Part shown: in pieces, positions 25,921 through 35,485 of the stretch
Layout of the letters: every line of letters starts with the position of its first letter
How positions within the stretch are numbered: the stretch's first letter is position 1
From: Thermoleophilia bacterium
GTDB lineage: Bacteria; Actinomycetota; Thermoleophilia; UBA2241
Reading direction: 5' to 3'
Assembly (NCBI GenBank): GCA_017882325.1
Contig: JADGPQ010000004.1
Span: forward strand, 1 to 39,222
DNA length: 39,222 nucleotides
The notes under the pieces: generated by a model
Seen by the model: only the letters and a program-made list of their open reading frames with translations
What the model was told of the DNA's origin: nothing
Database searches by the model: none
Translations under genes and position numbers: made by a program

Positions 25921-26298
25921 TCAGGCCTTTCCGAGCAGCACCCCGAGGCACATGACGAAGAGCACGATCGCGGTCACCAGCACGTAGCGCCTGTCGTGCT
26001 CCCTGGCGAAGACCACCAACGACCCCGCAACGCGCACGAACGGCGTGCCGATGAGCACGATCAGACCCAACGAAAGGTAGGCCGCCGGCCGCAGCGCGGC
26101 CAGCGCGGGCGGGAGCTCCGCGAGCGGCACGACGCCGCGAGGAAGGCCGGCCCCCCGGACGACGCCGAGGACCAGACCTGCCGCCATGAGCGCGGCGCTG
26201 ACCGCGATGCCGGACAGCAGGATCCAGCGGATGGCGCGCTCGATCGGCTCCATGACGTGCGCGCCAGCCACCGCTCCCTGCTCCGGACGGGCGCTCAC
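25921..26298 (-). CDS. DUF1634 membrane protein
   Basis: Three hydrophobic segments, LSLGLIVLIGTPFVRVAGSLVVFAREHDRRYVLVTAIVLFVMCLGVLLGKA; overlaps the TauE-like gene by 4 nt. Confidence 0.82.
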   Translation of the reverse strand: MSARPEQGAVAGAHVMEPIERAIRWILLSGIAVSAALMAAGLVLGVVRGAGLPRGVVPLAELPPALAALRPAAYLSLGLIVLIGTPFVRVAGSLVVFAREHDRRYVLVTAIVLFVMCLGVLLGKA

Positions 26299-27080
26299 AG
26301 CCCGAGCCTCAACCCGCTGAGGAGCATCATCACGGCGAAGACCGTGAGGACCACCTGGAAGATGATGCCCAGCGCGCGCGCCGAGAGGCGCACGGCGAGA
26401 CGGGGGCCCAGGCGCGCGCCGGCAAGGATGCCGAGCGCTGCCGGCACCGCATAGTACGGGTCCATGTAGCCGCGCCCGTAGAAGATGGCCGCGCTGGCAG
26501 CCGCCGTGACCCCGATCATCAGGTTGCTGGTGGCGATCGTCGCTTTGAGGGGGACCCCCATCACCAGGTTCATGATCGGCACTTTGAACGCCCCGCCGCC
26601 GACCCCCAGGAGCCCCGAGACGTTGCCGGCCCCGAGACTGAGCACGAACCCGAGACGCGTGCGCCGCACGCCGTACTCGACGTCGCGCCCGGCGGCCACG
26701 TCGTAGTAGGCCGCCTCGAGCACGCCGGTCCGGGCCGGCGTCACGTCGCCGCCGCGGCGGTTCATCTGCCAGGCGACGTAGACGAGGAGGGCCGCGAAAC
26801 AGAACTGCAGCACGCGGCCGTCGATCAGCACCGCCGTGACGCCTCCGGCCACGGCTCCGACCGACGTCGCGACCTCAAGCAGCATCCCCAGGCGGATGTT
26901 GGTCATCCCCCGACTTACGAAGGTGGTCTGTGCCATCGACGATGTCGCGATCACGCAGACGATGCTCGTGGCGATGGCGACCTTGATGGGCACTCCGAAG
27001 GCCAAGCTCAGCATGGGCACCATGATGATGCCGCCACCTACCCCGAGCATGCTGCCGAAGACCCCGGCCACGAAGGCCAC
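26295..27080 (-). CDS. TauE/SafE family sulfite exporter-like permease
   Basis: FVAGVFGSMLGVGGGIIMVPMLSLAFGVPIKVAIATSIVCVIATS and LGAGNVSGLLGVGGGAFKVPIMNLVMGVPLKATIATSNLMIG repeats; start uncertain. Confidence 0.9.
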   Translation of the reverse strand: MAFVAGVFGSMLGVGGGIIMVPMLSLAFGVPIKVAIATSIVCVIATSSMAQTTFVSRGMTNIRLGMLLEVATSVGAVAGGVTAVLIDGRVLQFCFAALLVYVAWQMNRRGGDVTPARTGVLEAAYYDVAAGRDVEYGVRRTRLGFVLSLGAGNVSGLLGVGGGAFKVPIMNLVMGVPLKATIATSNLMIGVTAAASAAIFYGRGYMDPYYAVPAALGILAGARLGPRLAVRLSARALGIIFQVVLTVFAVMMLLSGLRLGL

Positions 27081-27117
27081 GGCGAGGAGTGCGACGAGGA
27101 CGCCCGTGACCGCCGCC

Positions 27118-27477
27118 TCAGTCGTCGCCGGCCGGGGGCCGTCGCAGTCGCTTCACGACGGCACGACCCTTCTTGGCGGCGAGGCGCCGCTCCACCGCCG
27201 CGCGCGAGGGCCTTGTGGCCCGGCGCGGTGGCGGTGGCGGCGCGTTCAGCTTGACGAGCTTGAGCCGCAGGCGACGGAGCGCGTCCATCTTGTTGAGGTA
27301 CTGGCTGCGCTGCGCCCGGCACGTCACCGTGAGCCCCGTGGGCTTGTGGCGCAGCCGCACGGCGCTGTCGGTGACGTTCTGGTGCTGGCCGCCGGGCCCC
27401 CCGGCGCGGAACGTCTCCACCTCGCACTCGGCGAGGAGGGCGGCGTCACTGTCCGGGATGTCGACGGGCGGGCACAT
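27118..27477 (-). CDS. class I release factor-like GGQ-domain protein (ArfB/YaeJ-like)
   Basis: [55 protein letters not shown] with basic C-terminal tail. Confidence 0.88.
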   Translation of the reverse strand: MCPPVDIPDSDAALLAECEVETFRAGGPGGQHQNVTDSAVRLRHKPTGLTVTCRAQRSQYLNKMDALRRLRLKLVKLNAPPPPPRRATRPSRAAVERRLAAKKGRAVVKRLRRPPAGDD

Positions 27478-27542
27478 GTGTTCGGCGGCGGGCGGTCGCC
27501 GCCGCCGCCAAAGCCTACCACCCGCCGTGATAGCCTCTGGGC

Positions 27543-28466
27543 ATGCTCGCCATCGCACTCGCCCTCGGTGCGTCGATCGGCTGGGGCTCCGGCGACTTTC
27601 TCGGGGGCCTCACCACCCGGCGCGCCAGCCTCTGGGCGGTGATCGTCGGCAGCCAGGCCGTCGGTCTCGTGGGGGCCACGCTCGTCGTCGTCCTCGCCGG
27701 CCACGGATGGCCGGGCCTGCACGCGGTGTGGCCGGTCATGCTGGGAGGACTCGCGAGCGTGGTCGCCATCTCCTGCTTCTACCAGGCCCTCGCCATCGGC
27801 TCCATGAGCGTGGTCGCGCCGATCAGCGCCACCAATGCGATGATCCCGTTCCTCGTCGGGCTGGCGGCGGGCGAGCGCCCGAGCGTCGCTCAGCTCGCCG
27901 GTGTGGCCCTCGCCGCCGCCGGCGTCATTCTGGTGGCCAGCGAACGCGCCCGGGCCGGCGACACCATCGGCGTCGCGGCGCTGCCCAACGAGCCGGCAGT
28001 GGAGCCGGCAGCCATCATGGCGATCGGGTCCACGAGGCGCGTGCCTCGCCGCAATCAGCGCAGGGCGATCGTCCTTGCCCTCACCGCAGCAGTGGCGATG
28101 GGCCTCGTGCTCGTGGGTTACGACGCCACGGCGCGCTACGATGCGCTGTGGGCGATGCTCGGCGGGCGCATCTCCTCGGTGGTCGTGTTCGCCATGGTCT
28201 TCGCGGCGGCGCGGCCGCGCCTCGAGATGCGCCGCTCCGCGCTACCGTTCATCGTCGCCGTCGGCCTGCTCGACACGGGAGCCAACGGCCTCTTCGCGCT
28301 GGCCACGACACAGGGCTATTTGAGCATCGTCTCGGTGCTCGGGTCGGTCTATCCCGTGGTGACCGTCCTGCTCGCGTATGGCCTGCTGCGCGAGCGCATC
28401 GCGCCGCACCAGATGGTGGGCGCCTTCGGGACGCTGGCGGGCATCGCCCTCATCGCCGCCGGATGA
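27543..28466 (+). CDS. EamA/DMT family transporter
   Basis: Ten hydrophobic segments, two repeats; [61 protein letters not shown]. Confidence 0.9.
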   Translation: MLAIALALGASIGWGSGDFLGGLTTRRASLWAVIVGSQAVGLVGATLVVVLAGHGWPGLHAVWPVMLGGLASVVAISCFYQALAIGSMSVVAPISATNAMIPFLVGLAAGERPSVAQLAGVALAAAGVILVASERARAGDTIGVAALPNEPAVEPAAIMAIGSTRRVPRRNQRRAIVLALTAAVAMGLVLVGYDATARYDALWAMLGGRISSVVVFAMVFAAARPRLEMRRSALPFIVAVGLLDTGANGLFALATTQGYLSIVSVLGSVYPVVTVLLAYGLLRERIAPHQMVGAFGTLAGIALIAAG

Positions 28467-29479
28467 GGCCCTTCGCCGAGCTCGAGCTGTGTGGTCCCGC
28501 CGGCGAGCCTGTGGATCTACGCCGCACTCTGCGGTCGCACGGCGTCGCCTCGTTGCCGCCCGCGAGCCTCGACGAGGCGACGTGCGAAATGACGGTGACC
28601 CTGCCCGCCGTGGGCGGCCCGAGGACGATCAGGGTCTCGCGCCGGCCTGCGGTCTCCGGCGAGCCGCCGCCGCGCGCCGCCGCGGGCTGCGCAAGCGGCC
28701 GCCCGGCCGTGGCGCTCTTGTCTCTCGCCGACACCGGCCCGCCGCCCGACGCCGCCGAGGCAGCGGCGCTCACGGCGACGGCGCGGCGCATGCTCTGCCT
28801 CGACGACGATCTCAGCGCCTTCTACGCGCAGGCTGCGACCGATCTCGATCTCGCATGGGCGGGCACCGGCGCCGGCCGGATGATGCGCAGCCCCACGGTG
28901 TTCGAGGACGTCGTCAAGACGATCTGCACCACGAACTGCGCCTGGTCGGCGACGGAACGCATGGTCGGCGCCTTGGTCGAGCATCTCGGCGAGCCGGCCC
29001 CCGGCGCGCCGCCCGGAGGGCCGTCGGGCCACGCCTTCCCGACAACGGAGCGCATGGCCAAGGCGGAGGAGGGATTCTACCGCGACGTGGCCAGGGCCGG
29101 CTACCGCGGCCCTCGCCTCCGCGCCCTCGCAGTCGCGGTCGCCGCGGCCGCGCTCGATCTGGAGGCTCTCCTCGTGACCCCGCCCGCGGAGCTGCCCGAC
29201 GACGAGGCGGAGCGCCGCCTCCTCGAGCTGCCCGGGGTGGGGCCGTACGCGGCGGCGCACGTGATGATGCTGGTGGGCCGCCACTCGCGGCTCGTCCTGG
29301 ACTCGTGGACGCGGCCCAAGTATGCGCGGCTGGTCGGCAAGCCGCCGGGGAAGCTCGTCGCTGATCACACGATCGGCCGGCGCTTCCGCGCCTACGGCGC
29401 CCACGCCGGCCTCGCCTTCTGGCTGTTCGTCACCCGAGACTGGGTGGACGAGCCGAGCGGAGAACGGCCGCCCGCCTGA
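28463..29479 (+). CDS. HhH-GPD superfamily DNA glycosylase (AlkA-like)
   Basis: ATGA overlap with the EamA gene; SPTVFEDVVKTICTTNCAW; LLELPGVGPYAAAHVMMLVGRHSRLVLDSWTRPKY. Confidence 0.87.
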   Translation: MRPFAELELCGPAGEPVDLRRTLRSHGVASLPPASLDEATCEMTVTLPAVGGPRTIRVSRRPAVSGEPPPRAAAGCASGRPAVALLSLADTGPPPDAAEAAALTATARRMLCLDDDLSAFYAQAATDLDLAWAGTGAGRMMRSPTVFEDVVKTICTTNCAWSATERMVGALVEHLGEPAPGAPPGGPSGHAFPTTERMAKAEEGFYRDVARAGYRGPRLRALAVAVAAAALDLEALLVTPPAELPDDEAERRLLELPGVGPYAAAHVMMLVGRHSRLVLDSWTRPKYARLVGKPPGKLVADHTIGRRFRAYGAHAGLAFWLFVTRDWVDEPSGERPPA

Positions 29480-29497
29480 CTCTCCCGTTCGGCGGCC

Positions 29498-30796
29498 TCA
29501 CGGCTGTTGCGGCATGCCCCAGTCTTGCTCGATGACCTCGAGCACGGCCCGCGCCATGCGGTCGCCGCCGGCCCGCGACAGGTGGATCCCGTCGGGCGCG
29601 CGCATGAGCACGGGATCGCCGTTCGCGTCCGGGAGGTACTCGGCGTAGGAACCCTTCTCGTTGGCGAACAGAGCCCAGGTGGGGATGTAGAACACACCCG
29701 GCTGTTTCTTGGCTTCGGCCTCGTAGATGTGGTCCATCATCGAGATGCGCTCCCGGTAGTTGGGGTCGCGCATGATCGGGTTACCGACCCAGTACGCCCG
29801 GCGTCCGCCCTTCGTCAGGATGTCCATGGCCTTGCCCACGCGCTTCGCGTAGACCTCCTGCCACGCCTTACTGCCCACCTCCAGCACTTTGCCCTTATGG
29901 AGCACGTTCTGGCCGTCGTTGGCGCCGAAGAGTACGGCGGTGGCGTCGGGGCCGAACTCGACGATCTGGTCGATCATCCGCTGCGGCCAGTCGAAGAAAT
30001 CGGGGCGGCTCAGGCCGCTCGATACCTTGTAGTCGAGCTTGGCCTTGACGAGATGGGTCTCTTCGGCGAGGTTCTCGAGCGACGACCCGAAGACCTGGGC
30101 CATCGAATCGCCGATGATGTAGAGACGCAGCGGGTGCTTGCGGGTGATCTTGCGCGGCCATTTCGGCTTGGCCTTGTTCTTGACCTCGGCGATGGAGTGG
30201 TGAGCCGCGTCGCCGCGCCCAAGCATGGCGTTGAGCGCTTCGGCCGGCCGGTCGAGCTGCAGAGCGCCGCTGAGAACGACCATGGGCTTGAGCAGGGCGA
30301 GCTGAACGCTGCGCGCGGTGCCCAGCGGCTTGCCCTTCACTGCGGTCTCGATGGCCTTCGCGTCGAGCAGCCCGGCGACGAAGAAGCCGATGAGCATGGC
30401 CGCGAGGACGGCGCCCGCGGAGAGCCGGCGGCGGCGCGGCCGGCGGCGCTCGGGCACGTGACCGAGCGCGTCCGGACCGAACGGGCCGCCGGCTCCGTCC
30501 CCGGCAGCAGGCTCGCCCCGCTGCGCGCCCTCGCCGGGGTCGAGCCAATCCTGCCATTCGTCGCCGGCGCCGCGAGCCGGCGCGGCGCGGCGCGGCGGCA
30601 GGGCGCCTTCGTCCCCCGACGGCCGTGACTCATGTGGGGCGCGCGACCTCCGGGACTCCCCGGGGACGCGCCCCGGCTCAGGATCGGCTTGGCGGGGGGG
30701 AGGCCGCAGGCCGTCCCACACGAAGAGGTCGTCGGCGGCGCCGTCGTCGGCGAACGGCAGCCTCCCCGAGCTTTCGTCGTGTCGCTCGTCGGTCAT
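29498..30796 (-). CDS. DUF459/SGNH-hydrolase-fold membrane-anchored protein (copy A)
   Basis: TM segment LSAGAVLAAMLIGFFVAGLLDA; LRLYIIGDSMAQVFG; ATAVLFGANDGQNV; MRAPDGIHLSRAGGDRMA. Confidence 0.88.
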   Translation of the reverse strand: MTDERHDESSGRLPFADDGAADDLFVWDGLRPPPRQADPEPGRVPGESRRSRAPHESRPSGDEGALPPRRAAPARGAGDEWQDWLDPGEGAQRGEPAAGDGAGGPFGPDALGHVPERRRPRRRRLSAGAVLAAMLIGFFVAGLLDAKAIETAVKGKPLGTARSVQLALLKPMVVLSGALQLDRPAEALNAMLGRGDAAHHSIAEVKNKAKPKWPRKITRKHPLRLYIIGDSMAQVFGSSLENLAEETHLVKAKLDYKVSSGLSRPDFFDWPQRMIDQIVEFGPDATAVLFGANDGQNVLHKGKVLEVGSKAWQEVYAKRVGKAMDILTKGGRRAYWVGNPIMRDPNYRERISMMDHIYEAEAKKQPGVFYIPTWALFANEKGSYAEYLPDANGDPVLMRAPDGIHLSRAGGDRMARAVLEVIEQDWGMPQQP

Positions 30797-30824
30797 GCTC
30801 GATCGCCCTGTGTTCCTCGCCGCA

Positions 30825-32264
30825 TCAGAACTTGAAGTAGAGGAACTCGGCCGCCCCCTGCGGGCCGAGCGTGTTGATGAGGAACAGGGCGAGCGCAAGA
30901 ACGGCGCCCTGCCCCACCCAGCCGATGCTCGCCAGTCCGCCTTCGAGGCGCTCGATCAGGCGGCGCGGAACGTACTGGATGCCGATGCCGAGCACGACGA
31001 GGCCCACGATAGGCCAGGTGACCGCCGAGCCGATGCTGCCCAGCCCGGCCACGAGCCGCCAGAGGACCGCGAAGGCGCCGCCGATCGAGTCGGCGCGGAA
31101 GAACACCCAGGCCACGCTTACGAAGGCGAACACGGCGAGACGCTGGAGCACCCGCGCCCCGGCCGTCGCGCCCGGCTCGGGCAGACCCCGGGCTTGGCGC
31201 GCGTCGGCGCGGGCGCGCTCCAGCGCCAACCCGACGCCGTGCATGCCGCCCCAGAACACGAACGTCCAGCCGGCGCCGTGCCACAGGCCGGCGAGGAGGA
31301 ACGTGACGATGAGGTTCACGTAGGTGCGGCCGCGGCCCTTGCGATTGCCGCCCAGCGGGATGTAGAGGTAGTCCCGCAGCCAGCTGGACAGCGTGATGTG
31401 CCAGCGTCGCCAGAAGTCCTGGATGGTGCGCGCGGTGTACGGCGCGTTGAAGTTCTCGGGCAGCTCAAAGCCGAGCAGCAGCGAGATGCCGATGGCGATG
31501 TCGCTATAGGCGCTGAAGTCGCAGTAGATCTGCACCGAGTAGGCGACGATCCCCCACAGGGTCTCCCAGGACGAGAACGACTGCGGCGAGGCGAAGACGC
31601 CGTTGACGATGTGCGTCGACAGGTAGTCGGCGATCAGCATCTTCTTGGCGAGACCGCCGAGGATGAGGACGAAGGCGCGGCCGGCGTCGACATTGCATGG
31701 GTCGCGCGGCGAGCGCAGCTGCGGCAGGAACTCACGGGCACGGGTGATCGGGCCCGCAAGGAGGTACGGGAAGAACGCCACGTAGACACCGAAGTCGAGC
31801 GTCGAGGACGGCGCCAGCTCCCCGCGGTAGATGTCGATCGTGTAGGTGAGCACGCGGAAGACCAAAAACGAGATGCCCACCGGCAGAAGGATGCGCAGGA
31901 GAGGCAGGGGGGCGCCCAAGCCGAAGCTGCTGAGCAGGTGGTCGAGGTTGACGGCGAAGAAGTCGACGTACTTGAAGTAGCCCAGCGCCGCGAGGTTGGC
32001 GATCACTGACAGCGCAAGCCAGCGCTTCGCGGCGCGCTCGCCGCCGCGGCGTCTGCGGGCGCGGGCGATCTGCACGCCGAGCGCCTGGTTCACGAACGTG
32101 GCCGCCACGAGCAACAGGACGAAGCGCCAGTCCCACCAGCCGTAGAAGACGTAGCTGACGCCGATGATCATCCACTTCCAGAGCCGGAGGCGCGGCATGA
32201 GCAGCCAGTTCGCCGCGTACACGAGCAGGAAGAAGACCGCGAACGTGATGGTCGGGAAGAGCAT
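30825..32264 (-). CDS. MBOAT family O-acyltransferase (AlgI/DltB-like), full length (copy A)
   Basis: MLFPTITFAVFFLLVYAANWLL; YCDFSAYSDIAIGISLLLGF; FWRRWHITLSSWLRDYLYIPLGGNRKG; GLWHGAGWTFVFWGGMHGVGL. Confidence 0.95.
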   Translation of the reverse strand: MLFPTITFAVFFLLVYAANWLLMPRLRLWKWMIIGVSYVFYGWWDWRFVLLLVAATFVNQALGVQIARARRRRGGERAAKRWLALSVIANLAALGYFKYVDFFAVNLDHLLSSFGLGAPLPLLRILLPVGISFLVFRVLTYTIDIYRGELAPSSTLDFGVYVAFFPYLLAGPITRAREFLPQLRSPRDPCNVDAGRAFVLILGGLAKKMLIADYLSTHIVNGVFASPQSFSSWETLWGIVAYSVQIYCDFSAYSDIAIGISLLLGFELPENFNAPYTARTIQDFWRRWHITLSSWLRDYLYIPLGGNRKGRGRTYVNLIVTFLLAGLWHGAGWTFVFWGGMHGVGLALERARADARQARGLPEPGATAGARVLQRLAVFAFVSVAWVFFRADSIGGAFAVLWRLVAGLGSIGSAVTWPIVGLVVLGIGIQYVPRRLIERLEGGLASIGWVGQGAVLALALFLINTLGPQGAAEFLYFKF

Positions 32265-32359
32265 GCCCGCGATGCTACTACAGCGGCCGCGGGCAGAGCA
32301 GTCCCCGGAGCGCCTGCCGCAGCCGTTCGGCAGAGGCCGGCCAGGTCAGAACGGCGGCA

Positions 32360-33368
32360 TCAGGGCGCCGGAGTAGCCTTCGCCGACGCCTTCGGCGACG
32401 GCGCTGCGGAGCCGGCGCTCGCCTTCTTCTTGCCGAGCCACTCGGCCTTGGTGGCGGCCATCACGACCTCGGCAAGGCGCGCGCCGCCCGCGTAGGTGAG
32501 GTGCTCGCCGTCGCCGTCGCGGACCTGCTGCGAGTAGCCGCCGCTCCCGCTGAACACCCTGTACGCGTCGACGTACTGCACGCCCGAGTGTTTCTTGGCC
32601 TCGCGGCTGTAGATGTCGTTCACGAGTCGCATCTGCCGGTCACACGTAGAGTCCGGCATGATGGGGCCGACCGACCCAGTAGATGCGCCGGACGCCGCCG
32701 CCGAAGAGGATCGTGATCGCGTCGTCGACGCGCTTGCGATACTCCTTTTCCCAGCCGCTGGAGCCGAACCGGTAGACCTTCCCTGAGGACGCCCGCACGC
32801 CCTGATTGACGTTGGCGCCCAACATGACCACCGCGGCGCCGGGAGCGAAGGCCTTGGCTTACCGCTGGAGTTGCGCCGGCCAGTTGAAGAAGTCCGGCCT
32901 CACTAGCCCGGTGGAGATGTGGTAGTCGAGCAGCGGTTTGATGAGATGCGTGTCGTTGGAAAGGTTCACCAATGCCATGCCGGGGATGCCGGCCATCGAA
33001 TCGCCGGCCATGTAGAGGTGCATCGGGTGGCCGGTGTACGGCTTGGGCAGCGGCTTGTCCGCAGGCTTCGGGCGGGGCTTGCCCGAGGGCGTCGTGGGCG
33101 AAGGCGTGGGCTGGGGCGTGACGACCACGAGGGCCACGGGCGTGGGCCCGGGGTCCGGCTTGCCGAGAGCCGCGGCCGCCGCCGGGTTCACGAGAGCGAG
33201 ACGGAAGCTGCCGTGGCCGCCGAACGGCAGCTCCATGGCGGTCTTCGTCATCGCCGGAGCGTTGAACAGCACCCCGAGGACGAAGGCCACGGGGATGGCG
33301 ACGAGCGCGCTGGCGGCCGTCCGGGGGCGGCGGCCGAAGGGAAGCTTGTCCGGGTCGCGGTCGTTCAT
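32360..33368 (-). pseudogene. DUF459/SGNH gene (copy B) disrupted by an in-frame TAA and a frameshift
   Basis: MNDRDPDKLPFGRR...MHLYMAGDSMAGIPGMAL...RPDFFNWPAQLQR-*-AKAFAPGAAVVMLGANVNQ...RRIYWVGRP-[fs]-IMPDSTCDRQMRLVNDIYSREAKKHSGVQYVDAYRVFSG...DGEHLTYAGGARLAEVV; compare intact copies A and C. Confidence 0.85.
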
Positions 33369-33649
33369 CAGAAACGGAAGTAGAGGAAGGAGGCAGGGCC
33401 GGCTGGGCCGAGGACGTCGAGCAGCATGAAGCCGACGGCGAGCAGCCCCCCCTGAAGGAGCGGGTTGAGCAGCGAGAAGCCTGCCTCAACCCGCTCGTAC
33501 GCGCTGCGCGGCACGTATTGGATGCCCATGCCGACGGCGATCACGAGCAGGACGGCCGGCGTGACGGCGGCGCCGACGCCGCCCCAGCCGCGAAGGAGCT
33601 GGGCGAGCACGCTGAGCGCCGCCGCGAATGTGATGGTGGGAAACAGCAT
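33368..33649 (-). pseudogene. MBOAT gene (copy B) with large in-frame internal deletion, 93-aa ORF
   Basis: MLFPTITFA (identical to the copy A start) is followed directly by a C-terminus matching copy A: IGMGIQYVPRSAYERVEAGFSLLNPLLQGGLLAVGFMLLDVLGPAGPASFLYFRF vs IGIQYVPRRLIERLEGGLASIGWVGQGAVLALALFLINTLGPQGAAEFLYFKF. Confidence 0.8.
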
Positions 33650-33798
33650 GCGTGCGAGTCCGGCCTCAGTCTGGGGAAAGGGACGGCCCGCCGTAGCAGG
33701 GGTTCGCGAGGCACGGCGCCGCGCGTGGACGCGAACGGCGCACGCTGTGCGGGGCGAGCCGACCTGCCGTCTGGCGCCCGGCCGGCTCGCGTGCTGCT

Positions 33799-34161
33799 CT
33801 ACCGCTCGTGAACCACAGCCTCGAGGTTGTTACCGTCGAGGTCGTGGATGTAGGCCGCATAGTAGCCCGGGGCGTACTGTTCACGCGGACCGGGCGGCCC
33901 ATTGTCGGTGGCTCCCGCGCCCAGCGCCTGCTCGTAAAACGACCCGACGGCGGCGCGATCCTTGGCCACCAGAGCGACGTGCACGCCCATCTTCCGCTCG
34001 CCGCGACTGAGCCACAGCCGCGGCCGCCGCGCGCCGAATCCCACGATGCCGTACTCCTCGTTCTCATACAGGACCTTGTAGCCAAGCGGCGCCAGCGCCG
34101 TTGCGTAGAGCTCGCGGCTCGCCGCAAGGTCGGTCACCGGGATGCCCACGTGGTCGATCAT
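33799..34161 (-). CDS. VOC family (glyoxalase/bleomycin resistance-like) protein
   Basis: MIDHVGIPVTDLAASRELYATALAPLGYKVLYENEEYGIVGFG...YAPGYYAAYIHDLDGNNLEAVVHER. Confidence 0.93.
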   Translation of the reverse strand: MIDHVGIPVTDLAASRELYATALAPLGYKVLYENEEYGIVGFGARRPRLWLSRGERKMGVHVALVAKDRAAVGSFYEQALGAGATDNGPPGPREQYAPGYYAAYIHDLDGNNLEAVVHER

Positions 34162-34261
34162 GCTGCCCTCCTCGTCGTACCTGACATCTGCGTCACCGTG
34201 TACGTCACCGGACGGGCCCGGCGGCAAACCGCAGCCGGCCGTCATCCCATATCATGGGCCG

Positions 34262-35431
34262 GTGACCACCGTTCCGTCAGATACGCAGAACGCCCTTCGC
34301 GATGGGATCATCGAGCTCACCTTCGGGGAGCCCGACCCGGCGCTGCTGGCGGTCGGGCTCGTGCGCCAGGCGGCGGCCGACGTACTCGACGACGCTGGTC
34401 CGGCGGCTCTCGCGTACGGGTCGCCGGCAGGCCCCGCCGCCCTGCGCCAAGAGATCGCGCGCCGCATCGCGGCGCGCGAAGAGCGCGCCTGCACGGCGGC
34501 CGACGTGCTCGTCAGCGGCGGCAACTCACAAGCCCTCGGGCAGGCGCTCACGGTGCTCACCGCGCCGGGCGACGCGGTGCTGGTCGAGTCGCCCACCTAC
34601 AACTTGGCGCTCGGCATCATGCGCGACCACGCGGTCGAGATCGTGGGCGTACCGCTCGACGAGGAAGGCCTCCAGCTCGGCGCGCTGCAAGCGGCGCTCG
34701 CGGAGCTGCGCACCGCCGGCAAGCGCGCCCGTCTTCTGTACACGATTCCCACGTTCCACAACCCGGCCGGTGTGTCGCTCTCCGCGAAGCGGCGGCAGGA
34801 GCTCCTCGAGATCGCCGCCGAGCACGGCCTTGTGATCGTCGAGGACGACGTCTATCGCGAGCTCGTCTACGAAGGACAGGCGCCCCCCGCCATCTGGGCC
34901 CTCGAAGGGGAAGCTCCGGTCGTCCGCCTGGGTTCGTTCTCCAAGACGCTGGCTCCGGGGCTGCGGGTAGGTTGGATCAACGCGTCCGGCAGCCTTCTCG
35001 AACGCCTGGCCGCGTCGGGTGTGCTGGAGAGCGGAGGCTGCGTCAGCCAGTTCGCCGCGAGTGTCGTCGGCCGGCTGCTCGCCTCGGGCGGCTACGACGA
35101 GCACGTCGCGGTGCTGCGCCGCGTCTACGCGGCGCGTCGCGACGCGCTGGCCGCGGCGCTGCGCGAACACCTGCCGGCCGGCTGTACCTTCGCGCTTCCG
35201 GCCGGCGGCTTCTTCATCTGGCTCGGGCTCCCGCCCGGCCTCCTCGCGACCGGGTTGCTCCCCGTGGCCGAAGCGCGCGGCGTCGCCTTCGCGCCGGGAG
35301 CGCGCTTCTGCAGCGACGCCGACGATCGCAGCCTGCGCCTTGCCTTCAGCCTCTACGACGAGCAGACATTGCAGGAGGGCGCGCGGCGCCTGGGGGCGGC
35401 CGTGACCGCCGCCCAGGCCGGACGCGCCTGA
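34262..35431 (+). CDS. PLP-dependent aminotransferase class I/II
   Basis: ELTFGEPDPALL; YGSPAGPAALRQEIARRIAAREE; SGGNSQALGQAL; YTIPTFHNPAGVSLSAKRRQELLEIA; VRLGSFSKTLAPGLRVGWI. Confidence 0.93.
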   Translation: MTTVPSDTQNALRDGIIELTFGEPDPALLAVGLVRQAAADVLDDAGPAALAYGSPAGPAALRQEIARRIAAREERACTAADVLVSGGNSQALGQALTVLTAPGDAVLVESPTYNLALGIMRDHAVEIVGVPLDEEGLQLGALQAALAELRTAGKRARLLYTIPTFHNPAGVSLSAKRRQELLEIAAEHGLVIVEDDVYRELVYEGQAPPAIWALEGEAPVVRLGSFSKTLAPGLRVGWINASGSLLERLAASGVLESGGCVSQFAASVVGRLLASGGYDEHVAVLRRVYAARRDALAAALREHLPAGCTFALPAGGFFIWLGLPPGLLATGLLPVAEARGVAFAPGARFCSDADDRSLRLAFSLYDEQTLQEGARRLGAAVTAAQAGRA

Positions 35432-35485
35432 GCCGCGGGGACGCACCCTCCGCTACCGCGGCGCACTTCCCGCCGCAGACCGACC

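Noticed and set aside
25921-27080. DUF1634 + TauE/SafE pair as a new system
   Set aside because: This pairing is a commonly seen arrangement for TauE/SafE permeases; ordinary.
27173-29479. 768-aa plus-strand ORF in the track
   Set aside because: Only the C-terminal part (28463-29479) is a recognisable glycosylase. The upstream portion is an Arg/Pro-rich frame shadowing the GGQ protein and the EamA gene.
30795-32009. 404-aa plus-strand ORF
   Set aside because: Antisense shadow of the MBOAT gene; charged low-complexity translation.
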